Assembly: GCF_037042795.1 (NCBI RefSeq)
Contig: NC_089651.1
Coordinates: 31,338,201 to 31,402,200 of the forward strand
From: Molothrus aeneus
Taxonomy: Eukaryota; Chordata; Aves; Passeriformes; Icteridae
Reading direction: 5' to 3'
Length of the DNA stretch: 64,000 bases
The notes below the pieces were generated by a model. That model was not told where the DNA came from. It searched no databases and saw only the letters and a list, made by a program, of their open reading frames with translations. Positions 51,013-61,468 of the stretch are shown here, one piece after another (positions within the stretch are counted from its first letter, which is position 1; each line of letters starts with the position of its first letter). A program made the position numbers and the translations under genes.

Positions 51013-51805
51013 CTGAAAATGAGAAAGAGTATTTATTTTACCAGTCACTGTGCAGTTAGTGCTGTAGATAAACTTTTAACAATAACCACGTATTGTGCCT
51101 GCTACCATGGAGTAGAATTTATAGACACTGGAACTCAAGATATTGTAACTCAATAATGTTTATAAGAGTTTTATACTTCTCTTAATTCAGTACTACTGAA
51201 ATTTAAGCTCTATTAGTAAAATACCAAAGTATAAATTAATCAATCTCTTTATATCAGAGCAAACCTGTTGACAAATTTGTATATAAGCAAATGTATTTTG
51301 CTTTGAATGGAAAACAAAGGTACTTCTGTGGCATTTGCCTAAGAGCTTCTTATTAGAGAGAAGATATCATTAAGTTCTAGTTATTTTCTTATTTGTTTAC
51401 CTTTAGGGCCTAACAATGCTAATATATGGTCACCCAAATGCCTATCTATCTACACATATATATATTGACTATCAATATAGTAGCTTAACTACTTAAGCCT
51501 CTTGGCAATAAACTACACCTGGTGCATTTGACATTTTCTTTTCAGAGATAAGATGACAGTAAGATTACTACTAACTGACTTCTGACAGAGTTCTCTGCAG
51601 TGAAGCAGTGCAGCATTCCCCTCTCCCTTTTGTTTTAACCCTTCTTTTCTTTCACTGTCAGTAGCCTCTTGGGGAGAGTGGCATCATCCACACTTCTCAG
51701 TGGTACATCAGTTCCACCTGCTGGTACAGAGCTACAAGGCTTGAGAAGATAAATATGTTGAAAGATAAGCTTAATGGTTTTTCTTAAGTTTTATTTTCTA
51801 CTCAC
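51013..51805 (-). other. RYR3: RYR3 intron, 793 nt
   Basis: This phase-0 intron has a gtgagtag donor and a cag acceptor. It contains a short ATATATAT tract near 51458 and otherwise unremarkable sequence. Confidence 0.85.
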
Positions 51806-51857
51806 CTGGCCAGTATGTTCAGTTTCATCCTTGTTAATTAGATACATTAAGAAGAAC
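51806..51857 (-). CDS. RYR3: RYR3 exon, C-terminal domain segment
   Basis: A 52-nt exon: one base completes a Leu codon, then FFLMYLINKDETEHTGQ. It belongs to the cytosolic C-terminal domain that packs against the S6 end, immediately after the zinc-binding motif. The splice sites are tttcag and gtgagt. Being 52 nt it cannot be skipped without a frameshift. Confidence 0.96.
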
Positions 51858-53384
51858 CTGAAACAAGCACATGAAGTGGGTATTAATGGAGGAAACATGA
51901 TCTCTCTGCCTGACCTTTTCTAGTCTGGGGTATGTGTGGAAGATAATGCCAACCAGCAAAGCAATGACACTACTAGGCATCTAAAGTGCTTAATTTAAGG
52001 GAGAAAATTCTGTCCTGAAGCATGTCTCCTGTGAAAGTGCTAGCAGATAAAAAATCTGTAGAAAAATGCAATTTAGCATTTCCTTCGTTTCAGTGTGAGG
52101 AGCAGTACCTGAATTAGACAAATGCCAAATTCTGAGCACATATGCTCCAACATGTCACCTTGGAAGAGGTTACCATGGCTACTGCATGAGAAGTGTGGTA
52201 AATACTAAGCTGCACCAGGAGTTCTGAGCACTGCTGCTATACAGCTCATAGGCTGAGCCTATCCTTCCCCAACACCTGAGCTCAGTCAAATGTTGAGAGC
52301 TTCAACTAATTAGGAAGACTGTAGAGAGTCAACTGTCGTCTGTTTAGAGGTAATACTAGTCGTGATTGGTCAGTTTCGGTGCAGGGAATTTGGAATGAGG
52401 CTATGTGCTTTCGTTGTGAAGGAAGGAAAGTACACTGATTTTAACAGTTGTCTAATTAAAGGGTAATCTGGATAAAAAGATGTTCACTATATATTCTATT
52501 ATGAAGAAAATTGCCATTTTTAAATTATGGTGAATTAGAGGTTCCCATGTAATAACTAAGCAATTTGATACAGTAAGAAAAGCTTGGATGTTGTAGACTA
52601 GTAAAACTAGAAGAAGTTCAGATGCAGTTCCAAAGTTCTTCAGATGCAGAAGAAGTTCCAAAGCCAGACTGCTATAAGATTTCACCAGCTTCTCCTTTCA
52701 TTCTACTGGTGCAATTCTTGTATAATTAACTATCTTTGTTGTATGAGTAACTAATGCAACAAGAATAACTTTTTTAATATCCTCTTACTAATGAAATACT
52801 AATATCCTCACTTACTATTGAAAGTGGAAGAGCACTCTCTTGGGAGTTTGATACAGTCTAAACATGTGCAGCTCCTGAGTCCTTCAAGGTTTCAAAATGC
52901 TTCACTGCCACTAAAGAACTATAGGAATGGAGTTAACTATTTTTTGGAGCTTATCTTTGACCAACTTTCTACAAGTGCCTTTATTTGCTTTGTTTTGGTT
53001 TGGGTTTTCTTTTTTTTTAAAATTGAAGCCAGTTTTCTCTGGTCTCATCAGCATTACTAAGCCACCAGAAGTCACAACCAAAATTTCCCAACTAAAGCAA
53101 CTTATTTTACTGTTCCCTATCCTTCCCTATATCTGGCTTTCCTTCCAGCAGAATAAGGAGCTGATGTGCCTTCTGGTCTTATACTACTAAGGTACTTCAT
53201 GTGTAAGGTGAGCACCTTAAAGGTAACAATCAGTATGGAATAGAGGAGGGAAGACCCTAAAGGAGAGGAAATATTCCTCAGTTTTCTAGAAATCTGGCTT
53301 GGGATTTTCAGCAATGTGTGCTCCTAAATGACACTACATCTGAAAGGTCTCTTTATCATAATTCCAATTGTAAAATGTACTTAC
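51858..53384 (-). other. RYR3: RYR3 intron, 1527 nt
   Basis: The intron splits a Leu codon (CT|G). It holds a local imperfect tandem duplication near 52611-52665 and otherwise ordinary AT-rich sequence. Open frames at 52452-53190 are unsupported. Confidence 0.85.
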
Positions 53385-53485
53385 AGATAGTTTGCCAAGT
53401 TATGTTCTTGCAAAGTATGAGTTTCAAAGCCATGTGGAGTTGTGTCAAAGTAGTCATTGCCAATTCCACAAATAAAGCATTTGGT
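53385..53485 (-). CDS. RYR3: RYR3 exon, zinc-binding C-terminal domain
   Basis: A 101-nt exon (33 codons plus two bases) reading TKCFICGIGNDYFDTTPHG, then FETHTLQEHNLANY. The CxxC pair (CFIC) and the two His residues in ETH and QEH are the zinc ligands of the C-terminal domain in solved RyR structures (family knowledge); all four are intact here. The splice sites are ctttcag and gtaagt, both strong. Confidence 0.97.
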
Positions 53486-53588
53486 CTGAAAGCAAAAGTT
53501 GTGGTTATAGATTAATTTTAACTCAAAACCACTAATTGGTGACAATCTTGGTGAACAAGAGCAATGAAAAATGTAACGTGCTTCCTAC
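53486..53588 (-). other. RYR3: RYR3 short intron, 103 nt
   Basis: A phase-0 intron of only 103 nt, with donor gtagga and acceptor tgctttcag. It is the smallest in the window, near the practical lower size for vertebrate splicing, and probably recognised by intron definition. Confidence 0.92.
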
Positions 53589-53653
53589 CTCCATGTCCTC
53601 CCTCACTTGTTCTTGCTGGTCTCTTAATTCACCAAAAGCATCAATAATCAGAC
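53589..53653 (-). CDS. RYR3: RYR3 exon, S6 cytosolic extension
   Basis: A 65-nt exon: two bases complete Gly, then LIIDAFGELRDQQEQVREDM and a final Glu. This is the distal S6 helix at the cytosolic gate and its charged extension. The Q/V/R in DQQEQVRED resembles type 3; types 1 and 2 usually have Lys at the Arg position (from memory). The splice sites are aacag and gtagga. Confidence 0.96.
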
Positions 53654-53805
53654 CTGTTTCAAATAGAAAAGGAGCAACACTTCAGTACTTAGCAATATTC
53701 ATATTGCAAGTAATGTCATTCCTCCAGTGTCTAGAATTTAGTGTACTTACACATACAGGCACAATCTTGAGAGTGGAAAGACTTTTTTGTGCTTTGTTAT
53801 TAAAA

Positions 53806-53841
53806 AATAATATTATTTATTAATATATAAATAATATTATT
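53806..53841. repeat. 15-bp AT-only palindrome, 6-nt loop
   Basis: Arms aataatattatttat and ataaataatattatt are perfectly complementary with loop taatat, in a RYR3 intron about 150 bp upstream (gene sense) of the S6-extension exon acceptor. Confidence 0.95.
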
Positions 53842-54249
53842 ATTTAATAGTTCATTTAACCTTACACAAACTCATCTCTTTTGTTCCCATAAATGAAATT
53901 AATTTTCACTCTCCTTCTCATTAAACTCTTATATCCCAAGTCTTTTTCAACAGAGACAGCTCTGCATTACTCCTCCACTTTCAATGTTTTAAGAAAAGAA
54001 TTGGATAATTTTGGAGACTGTGACATTTGTAACTTTTGCTCAGTATAGATGTGCTACATTTTTTTCTTTGCCACAAGGTTGCCATAAAACAGTGTGGTTT
54101 TTTTCCATCAGCCTTGGAAGAGTTTATGCAATGAGTGTTGAATGCTGCCCATCACCGAAGAGGGGTCTTGTTTGCTGTAAACCACAACTGCAACCCAATT
54201 AAAACTGCAAATTGGCCTCTGAAGAGAGGAGGAAATGGAGGAAAGTTGT

Positions 54250-54280
54250 CTGGAGTCATATTAGACATCAGGATGTTAAA
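54250..54280. repeat. 31-bp dispersed motif, copy 1
   Basis: A motif beginning near tctggagtcatattagacat recurs at about 55691-55721 as tctggagtcacattagatat, about 28 of 31 positions equal, 1.4 kb apart in adjacent RYR3 introns. The element family is not recognised. Confidence 0.7.
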
Positions 54281-54717
54281 TAGCTACGTGCCCATGGTGA
54301 CTTTCTCCATGTCATTTACCCTTTCCAACTGGAAAGTCTCCATTCCCCAGACAGTTGTGGCGATTCCAGGCTAAAAGTGAGAAGAGTGTCTTCAGCAAGG
54401 CTCTCCAGAGTTTTAAATGCTTAGTATAGGAGAACAGTGCTCCTGCACAAGGTTCGTCATTGCTGGATAGTTACAAACGTGTTCATAAAGACTGCAACCC
54501 ATCTACATTACATTCCTTGTGCTTTGACTTTGTGTAGTACTTGGGAAAAGGCATATTATGTATAAATTAATATAAAATTATTACTTTCAGAAATAAGGAT
54601 TTTATGAATTCAGGAATAAGTCTTTACAGCAATACTGCTAAATTTACCTCAAACATAAATATAGTTTTCAATGGTGAATTAATTTTGAGCAATGTCTACT
54701 AAGGTAAGTGATGGTAC

Positions 54718-54874
54718 CTTGAATAATGGCCAGTAGGATAACAATGACAAAGAAGAAAAATGTGATGTCAAAGACAATTCGGTACATTTCATAAGGGTCT
54801 CCAGCAGGATCCTCAATTTCATCTCCAATGCCACCACCAGCTCTTACACCCACATACATGTGGAACAGGTAACA
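54718..54874 (-). CDS. RYR3: RYR3 exon, pore loop and S6
   Basis: A 157-nt exon (52 codons plus one base). It begins CYLFHMYVGVRAGGGIGDE, which contains the pore helix and selectivity filter GGGIGDE, continues through the luminal DPAGDPYEMYRIVFD, and ends in the S6 helix ITFFFFVIVILLAIIQ. PYEMYRIVFD is type-3 like; types 1 and 2 carry DEYE at this point. The acceptor is ttttttag; the donor AAG|gtacca departs from consensus after +4. Skipping would shift the frame and remove the pore. Confidence 0.97.
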
Positions 54875-56350
54875 CTAAAAAAGAGAGCGGAAAATTACAG
54901 ATACATTTACCATGAACTATTCTTTTGGGGTTTTCTTTCTTGTTTTTTAAATTATTCTGCTCTGCTAATTGTCTTGACAATTTAAGTAACAAACAAATAG
55001 TAACAAGAACACATAATATCATTCCTCATGTATCAAACACAGTGCACCAAAAATCTGTTACTGTCTTAACTAATGTGATTCCACCTTCAGGTACACTTAC
55101 TAAGAGGGGGAGTCAGCGTCAGCTGTTACCTGCTCCTCCCTCACTGGGTCTTATTTCAGACTGAGACTATTTTGGGGTTATTTTTCTTGTATTTGTTACT
55201 GTATTCAACCATATTCTATTCCTTATATTGATTTCTAAGGTTCTATCTTGCTCTGAGTAAGAAGAAGACATCTTTTAAAGTCTTGCAGTGAAGTTTAGCA
55301 ATGTGGAAAATATTGCCATAAAATGAATAGTGGGATATCCACAAGTAGATCTAGCTGTTTGTAGGTTTCTATATAAATTAATTTTGCAATACTAGATGTC
55401 TGATTTATTATATTGTAAATTAGTTGTGATCTGTGAAATGACCTGTGTTCAGTTCAATGCAGAAGAAATCACTTTACAAAAGTATTGTTATATTTTTAAA
55501 TATATAAATCTTAATCAAAAAATCTTTAATAATGTGTATATTTAAGCTCTGTAAGTATTTTTGAATGGACTCTTCTGTCAGAGTGATAAACTACTGATTT
55601 TCCTGTATGATTGGCTACAGTCTTTTAAACCACCTTCAGCCACACAGTGTGGGTTAAAACCAATATCAATCTCTAACCACAGCCAGTATTCTGGAGTCAC
55701 ATTAGATATCAGGGTGTTAATAATGAGTATAAAACCTGGCATTAGCAAACACTAAACAGAGCTATGCATCAATTTTTATAATGCAATTTTATTGATAACC
55801 TAAGATGCTAGTGCTAGTTAAAAAATATTTTAAAATGTAGCTTAGAATTGATTTACCTCACTTAATAGAGTGGTTTAAAATGTAGTATAGTTTTATAACT
55901 CGTGCTATTAATATCTCATAATTCATATAACCTAAATAGGGACAGGAAGAGCTTGCACACTTGCAAATATTGGGAACAAATGGGGCTTCTTTGTTGTGAC
56001 AGCACAGCTTCTTTTTGAAGCTCTGACTAGTTTGTCCCGAAATTCCTTTTTTACTTTGAGGGTTTGCCATCCTCAGCTGTAAAAGCATTGTGGCACATCA
56101 TAAACCACAATATTTAGGAAAAAAATTCAGAATACCTTGCTGTGTGTCATCTGTTTGCTGTTGAGTTTAGGCCACTGGAGAACGCAGAGGGAATTTCAAG
56201 ACTATTTGTATTTCCAAAATTATATGTATCAAGAAGAATAGCCCAATGGATTTAACAACAAACACATCCCTCCCTACTCATCATTCTGTCTAAAGAGTAC
56301 ATTTGAAAATTCAGGATGATATTTGAGGCACATGGCAATGTTTTAGTTAC
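54875..56350 (-). other. RYR3: RYR3 intron, 1476 nt
   Basis: This phase-0 intron has a gtaact donor. It contains the second copy of a 31-bp motif (55691-55721) found also in the adjacent downstream intron. There is no recognisable repeat family or exon. Confidence 0.85.
55691..55721. repeat. 31-bp dispersed motif, copy 2
   Basis: Partner of the copy near 54250, in the same orientation; the flanks diverge quickly. Confidence 0.7.
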
Positions 56351-56485
56351 CGTCATCATGTCGTCACACTTCATGTCTGGTTCATCTTCATCTTCACTTT
56401 TGTTGTAGAATTTGCGGAAGAAGTTGAAAGCCACCACAGTGTACAGGTACACTACCACCGCCAGGAGTCCCACAGTAAGCACAAG
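56351..56485 (-). CDS. RYR3: RYR3 exon, S5 and luminal loop
   Basis: A 135-nt exon (45 codons, phase 0). LVLTVGLLAVVVYLYTVVAF is the S5 transmembrane helix, followed by NFFRKFYNKSEDEDEPDMK and CDDMMT, an acidic luminal loop leading to the pore helix. The DEDEPDMKCDDMMT ending fits type 3 best. The acceptor is cactcag; the donor ACG|gtaact. It is a multiple of three, so exon loss would keep the frame but delete S5. Confidence 0.97.
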
Positions 56486-58153
56486 CTGAGTGTGGGGACA
56501 TGACATGAAAATAGGTTTCAATATCATTTTGACAGAAGAGGCATCCCTGCTTGGTGCACTGCCTCACATTTTGCAAATTAGTCATATTGTACCTTTCCCA
56601 ATAGGGAAATTAATGATAGGAGTTACGTGTGTATCACCAGAGCAATTTTTTACACTCTTTAGTTTAAAAATTTAATTATACTAACTTAAAATACTGGATA
56701 TACAATAAAAATTAAATAATAAAAATAAAACCCTTTAGATAATTTGACAATCTCAACTAGGACTTATTGGGACTTATAAGGAGTATTTTCTCTTCCGAAG
56801 CTGTTTAGCAAAGCCATTGCTAAAATGGAGAGAAAATTTTTTAGATGAGAGTAAGTAATTTTCAGGTCCCGCCTGTAAGGAAATAAAATCATTAGGGGAA
56901 AAAGTTTAGCAGTTAATGAGACCAGATTATATTGTCTGTTGGTGTTAGAAGATCCTGGAGAGGAGTTTACTCAAAGCTACATATTTTAAAAAATGCAACA
57001 ACCAGTATTTACTCTTTAAAAGAAACATAAGAGTATTGAAGGACAAGCTGATCAATTATCACTATCTGCAGATCTGTCAGCCTGCTCCTGAAGAAATTCC
57101 TGCATTTCAATGCAGAAATCTGCAGCTGTCTTTCAGTGTTCATATTTACTTGCCAAAAAAGCAACAAGATTAGAAAAATTATTCATTGCTGGTTAAGAAT
57201 GTAAAAGCCATGGTCTTGAGTTAAAACAGTTTTGTCAACTATGCTCGGTTTTGACTATGATATTTTTTAAGCAATTCATAAGGAAGATACATAAGTCATT
57301 ACAATCATTAAAACTAATATGGACTTGGTCTTCCTTAAGTAAAATAAATAGTATAAAATCAGAGTTTTCATTTGTTTGTGTGATGATAACACATCACCGT
57401 GTGTGGGTATATTTTTATGCCTCTTCCAAACAGCATGTGCTATAAAATGTTTTGACAAATCTAGCAGGGCATAGGTGTGGGCTTAGAATGTATGTTACTG
57501 CATTTGAGAAGAAATAGAATGTATATGTTTGAAATTATATTTTGGGGAATTTAGATTTCTAAATGTGAGTTTAAAAGTAACTGTAAATCTTGCTTTTTGT
57601 TGTTATTCTAGCTAGGAACATGGGTTCTTTGGAGATCAGTACATGATTCCCTGCAGAAATTTTAGCAATTAATTTTAGAATTACACTTTATTAAGCTGAT
57701 TTTTGCATGACAAAGGACCATAGAAGCATATTCCAGAATGCACACACCTTTAAGCACATTCTTATTAGCCAGATATAGAAATCTCAGTGCCCAAATCATT
57801 ATTACTGCTGTAGCTAAGGAGGGATTGTGTATTCTTAATATTTATCACCAATCAGCTCATCATTGAGAATATAGAACAAACTGGTTAAGAAGTAATTAAT
57901 ATTCTTATATTTTTCTAAAATTGTGTGTTTTCTATTGTGTACAACACTTTATCTGTCATCACTTGGTGTGTATACATTGTTACAATTTCATAGGGTTTAG
58001 CATATATTAAGTGTGCTGCAGAAGATATGATCAATCCTACCATGATATAAATGAATTGCATTCCAATATTTCCTTTACAACAAGACTTGTAAAAGTACTT
58101 CCAGTACTTTTACAAAGTGCATTTATTTTCAAACCTTTTAATGTAGCACCCAC
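56486..58153 (-). other. RYR3: RYR3 intron, 1668 nt, with hairpin near donor
   Basis: This phase-0 intron has donor gtgggt. A perfect 13-bp inverted repeat (58087-58115) begins 38 nt inside the intron. The rest is AT-rich without a named repeat. Confidence 0.85.
58087..58115. repeat. 13-bp perfect hairpin near RYR3 5' splice site
   Basis: Arms ttgtaaaagtact and agtacttttacaa are separated by tcc. In RYR3 sense it starts 38 nt after the donor of the S3-S4 exon. Confidence 0.95.
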
Positions 58154-58300
58154 CTGTTTGCCATTGTGAGTGACTGAAGACAAAATAGTTCGCAATGTCT
58201 TAAAACCCATAGCAATATCCAGCAGATGAGCAGCAAAGAAGAAGTTGTTGTAGTGCCCAAGGATAGACATAGTAGTGTACCAAGCTAAGTATAAGAATGA
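58154..58300 (-). CDS. RYR3: RYR3 exon, S3-S4 and S4-S5 linker
   Basis: A 147-nt exon (49 codons, phase 0 at both ends). SFLYLAWYTTMSILGHYNN covers S3, FFFAAHLLDIAMGF covers S4, and KTLRTILSSVTHNGKQ is the S4-S5 linker that couples the cytosolic domains to the pore. The motif YNNFFFAAHLLDIAMG is invariant in RyRs. The acceptor is ctctgcag; the donor CAG|gtgggt. Confidence 0.97.
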
Positions 58301-59147
58301 CTGCAGAGAAAGTGAAAAGTGGCAGAGGGTTAACAGGTGCTGATGTGCATTATTAGATCCAGAAAACAGAGTTTTTAAGTCACTCAAGTTGTTGTAGTAG
58401 GACACTTTGCCCACGTAGGGATTAAACAGCTGAAACTTCACCCAGCTTTTGAAAATTACCAGTGATGGAGTGGGAGGTGACTCTGCTTTTGCTGTTGAAA
58501 AATACTGAGACCAGCTGAGACCTCACTCACCAACCCCAAAAACAGACATCACAAGGATATGAAAAACCTGTGTATCCTGACAGCTACTGGCACTGGCAGG
58601 GATGTGGAAGGCAGGTGTTTCCTGATAGAGCAACCGATGATTGGTGGTACTAATAACTTATTTTAAAATGAATGGTGCTCTGTTGAGCTAACATTACTAG
58701 CCTGGGAACATGTGAATTCCATTCAATCACTTTATGTTGTAAAAACTCAGTCCCACTTTTTAATGGCAGGGATTTCTAGCACCCCCAGAGGTGTGTGCAG
58801 ATTCTTTAATTGAATGGGAATGCTCCCCAGGGTTACTCCTTGAGGTTGAACCAAAGAAATCTGTCACTGATATGGGCAAGTAACATAACAATAATTATTG
58901 AACTACCTTTTAAACCATTAATTTAATAAATAATGTACTATAATAGCAGTTTTAACCATCTATAATGTGCCATATATAATTCTGAGTAAAACATCCTTTA
59001 GTCTAATCACAAGACAGAAAAAAAATTTTAAAATGGCTCTGTAATGCAATATTATTTGTGTATGTTTGTTGAAAATAAAAGCAGATGGTGGAGGACATAC
59101 ATGCTTAGAGTAAATCAAAGCATATTCATCTAGGCTAACATACTCAC
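58301..59147 (-). other. RYR3: RYR3 intron, 847 nt
   Basis: This phase-0 intron has a gtgagt donor. There is no recognisable repeat. A slightly GC-richer patch at 58440-58620 is unclassified. Confidence 0.85.
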
Positions 59148-59208
59148 ATTATCGGTGAAAACAACTCCGAGCTTCCAAATGTGGTACTTTGTATCAATGG
59201 AGCTTAGC
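59148..59208 (-). CDS. RYR3: RYR3 exon, pre-S3 segment
   Basis: A 61-nt exon: one base completes Trp (TG|G), then LSSIDTKYHIWKLGVVFTDN. This is the conserved amphipathic stretch entering S3 (IDxKYxxWKLGVVFTDN in the family). The acceptor is ttcttag; the donor AAT|gtgagt. Confidence 0.96.
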
Positions 59209-60128
59209 CTAAGAAATAAAAAATTTGTGAAAAGCATAAATGTCAAAAATAAATATTGAATTCTCTATTTATAAACATACACTAAGTGCCACAGTTGTGG
59301 CACTTCAGTTTTTTTTTTTGCTGAAGGTGGTGATATAAATTAATTTTTCATTTTCTGAGTGATCCAGGTACTTCATTTTTTCAGAGTATTCATTAATTCT
59401 GAGTACAATAAATAGTTTCTAATCCAACAAAACTGATGTAACAATTTCAGGAAGAATGATACTCCTATATTCCAGACTTGAAAACTTAAGATCTATGCCA
59501 AAAGTAGTGAAATGTGGAGCACAGATTGCTTAAATTGAGGAGGTAAGTGTTCTGTCTAGTGTAAAATATTCCCAGAATAACCAAGAGAAAAGGTAATGCC
59601 TTCTACAATATTCTAAATATTTTATCAGCCATTGGATGGCATGCAAAGGGAAATCTCTGTTGTGCATCTTACACATTGAGAAAACCAGCTCCTGTAGGAG
59701 CATAAATCACTTGGGACTGGGACAATTTCAAGCTCTCATCTTGACTTACTGACTAAGTAAGGAAAACATCTCTGAATCTGTACTAGACACCTGTTATATC
59801 GGTATTATCAGTTTTTCAGTCCACTGGTTTATAAACTTTGTTATAAGACCTTAAAAATGATGCATTAATTATTGTTTAAAATGAAAGAGTGACCAAATAT
59901 ATCAGTCAGCATAAACTCACTGATTTTTTTCCTTACTTTTATAACACAACTGTGTTTTGAAACAAACAAAAAGCTGTTTTATTTTACTTCCACACTAGGA
60001 AGACTCATCCATTCGAATTCTCCATCTTGAGGAAAACATCACAACAGTTTCAAAATGAAATCCATTTTTATCTTTGATGATGAAATTATTCCAACACATA
60101 ATTTGTCTGTGAAATTTAGAAATTGTAC
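59209..60128 (-). other. RYR3: RYR3 intron, 920 nt
   Basis: The intron splits the Trp codon (TG|G). The donor gtacaa is weak. There is no repeat family or extra exon visible. Confidence 0.85.
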
Positions 60129-60256
60129 CATGACACCAGTGATGCCTCTTCTGGTTCACTCTCTTCCACTGGACTAAAATCAAGGGCACTCTTGTCCAAA
60201 CCCAGAAGTTCTGCAATGCGCTCTGCTCCATATAAATCTCCATACTTGTTAATAAC
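60129..60256 (-). CDS. RYR3: RYR3 exon, S2-S3 cytosolic linker
   Basis: A 128-nt exon: VINKYGDLYGAERIAELLGL, then DKSALDFSPVEESEPEEAS and LVS plus TG. It belongs to the cytosolic S2-S3 domain. The helix around YGxxYGxxRIxELLG is conserved among RyRs, while the acidic tail (EESEPEEAS) is the isoform-variable part, and its shortness favours type 3 over the Lys-rich linker of types 1 and 2. The acceptor is ccttctag; the donor TG|gtacaa departs from consensus. Confidence 0.95.
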
Positions 60257-60810
60257 CTAGAAGGGGAAAAACAGAAGATTTTGATCACAGAAACTCCTCA
60301 CTGACATTCACCTACTCTAGACCAGTAGTTTTCAGGAATTAAAAAAGAAGTCCTTCACAATTAACACTACGAGAACAGTAAGAACTCCCAGGAAACGAGG
60401 GGGGAGCATAAAAAAGAAAAATAGAAGCATTAAAGGCTATTATCTGAAAGCTTATGTATAATTTTCTGTCATTTAAGCTGGCATGTTTTTCTTTTTTTAG
60501 GGCAATGAGGGGGCTTTGTATCCTAAAGATCACAATGATTGCAAATTAGACCTGCTGGCTGATTGACAGCACAGAGTTATTTCAAATGTCTGAGTCTAGG
60601 AAGGAAACCACAGCCTTCTGTCTTCCTCCTTCCTCCCACCTACACCACAGCTGCCTTTTCACCGAGACATTTAACACAGCAACTTCCATAAAACAAATTC
60701 CAGTTCTCTGTTATTTCTGTATTTATGTGTACAGAAGCATATGGATATCCCAATTGACCAAATAGTAGATTATTGCTCTGGAAAGCATAATAGAAATATA
60801 AAAAGCCTAC
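60257..60810 (-). other. RYR3: RYR3 intron, 554 nt
   Basis: This phase-0 intron has a gtaggc donor and a T/C-rich acceptor tract ending cttctag. I see nothing else in it. Confidence 0.85.
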
Positions 60811-60853
60811 CTTCCGTTTCACAAATTTGTCCCAGTAATTGTTAGGGAAGGAC
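60811..60853 (-). CDS. RYR3: RYR3 small exon, 43 nt
   Basis: One base completes Pro (CC|G), then SFPNNYWDKFVKRK, a fully conserved RyR motif in the S2-S3 region. At 43 nt it is the smallest coding exon here. The acceptor is tatgtag; the donor AAG|gtaggc. Confidence 0.95.
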
Positions 60854-61397
60854 CTACATAGATAAGGCAAAGATATTTCAAATTATTTAACTTGTTAGGG
60901 GAAAGGAAACAAAACAACAAAAAAAGAGAAAATGCCACATTTCTGATCATTGCAAATTTTTTTCACTCACTGCACTTCAAATTAGGAGACTGATTTTTTT
61001 TCGTGGGGACAACAGCTGTTATTAATCATAATTTACTGCAATATAATCTTGCCCCTCCAAACCCTCTTTGTTTCTCCCATTCACAAATATGACTGGCTAC
61101 AAAAGGTTAGCAGGCTAAATACTATCACCTGATAAGCTTAACAATTCCTTAGTAGCAGGTTAGTCACTGTAATATCATTCATCTACTAAATGAATACTTT
61201 ATCACACCTAGCCATAAAAATCAAACCAGATTTCAGAGAAAAACAGGAGAATCTTAAAGGATAATTTTTTAGTTTATTGGATTACATTTCAAACAGAGGC
61301 TGAACACTTGAGAACCAGTCAACAGTTTTCCAACAGGATATACAAAAATCTTGAACTTGCCAAGAAAGTTCAAGATCGTTTGCCAATATATAGCAAA

Positions 61398-61468
<71 letters not shown>
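61398..61468. repeat. (TATC)n tetranucleotide microsatellite
   Basis: About 71 bp, 17-18 uninterrupted TATC/CTAT units, in a RYR3 intron. Purity and length suggest it is polymorphic. Confidence 0.98.

Larger units (their letters stand above)
53654..54717 (-). other. RYR3: RYR3 intron, 1064 nt
   Basis: The intron splits a Gly codon (G|GT). It contains an AT-only palindrome at 53806-53841 and one copy of a 31-bp motif at 54250-54280 that recurs in the next upstream intron. The donor gtacca is weak. Confidence 0.85.
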
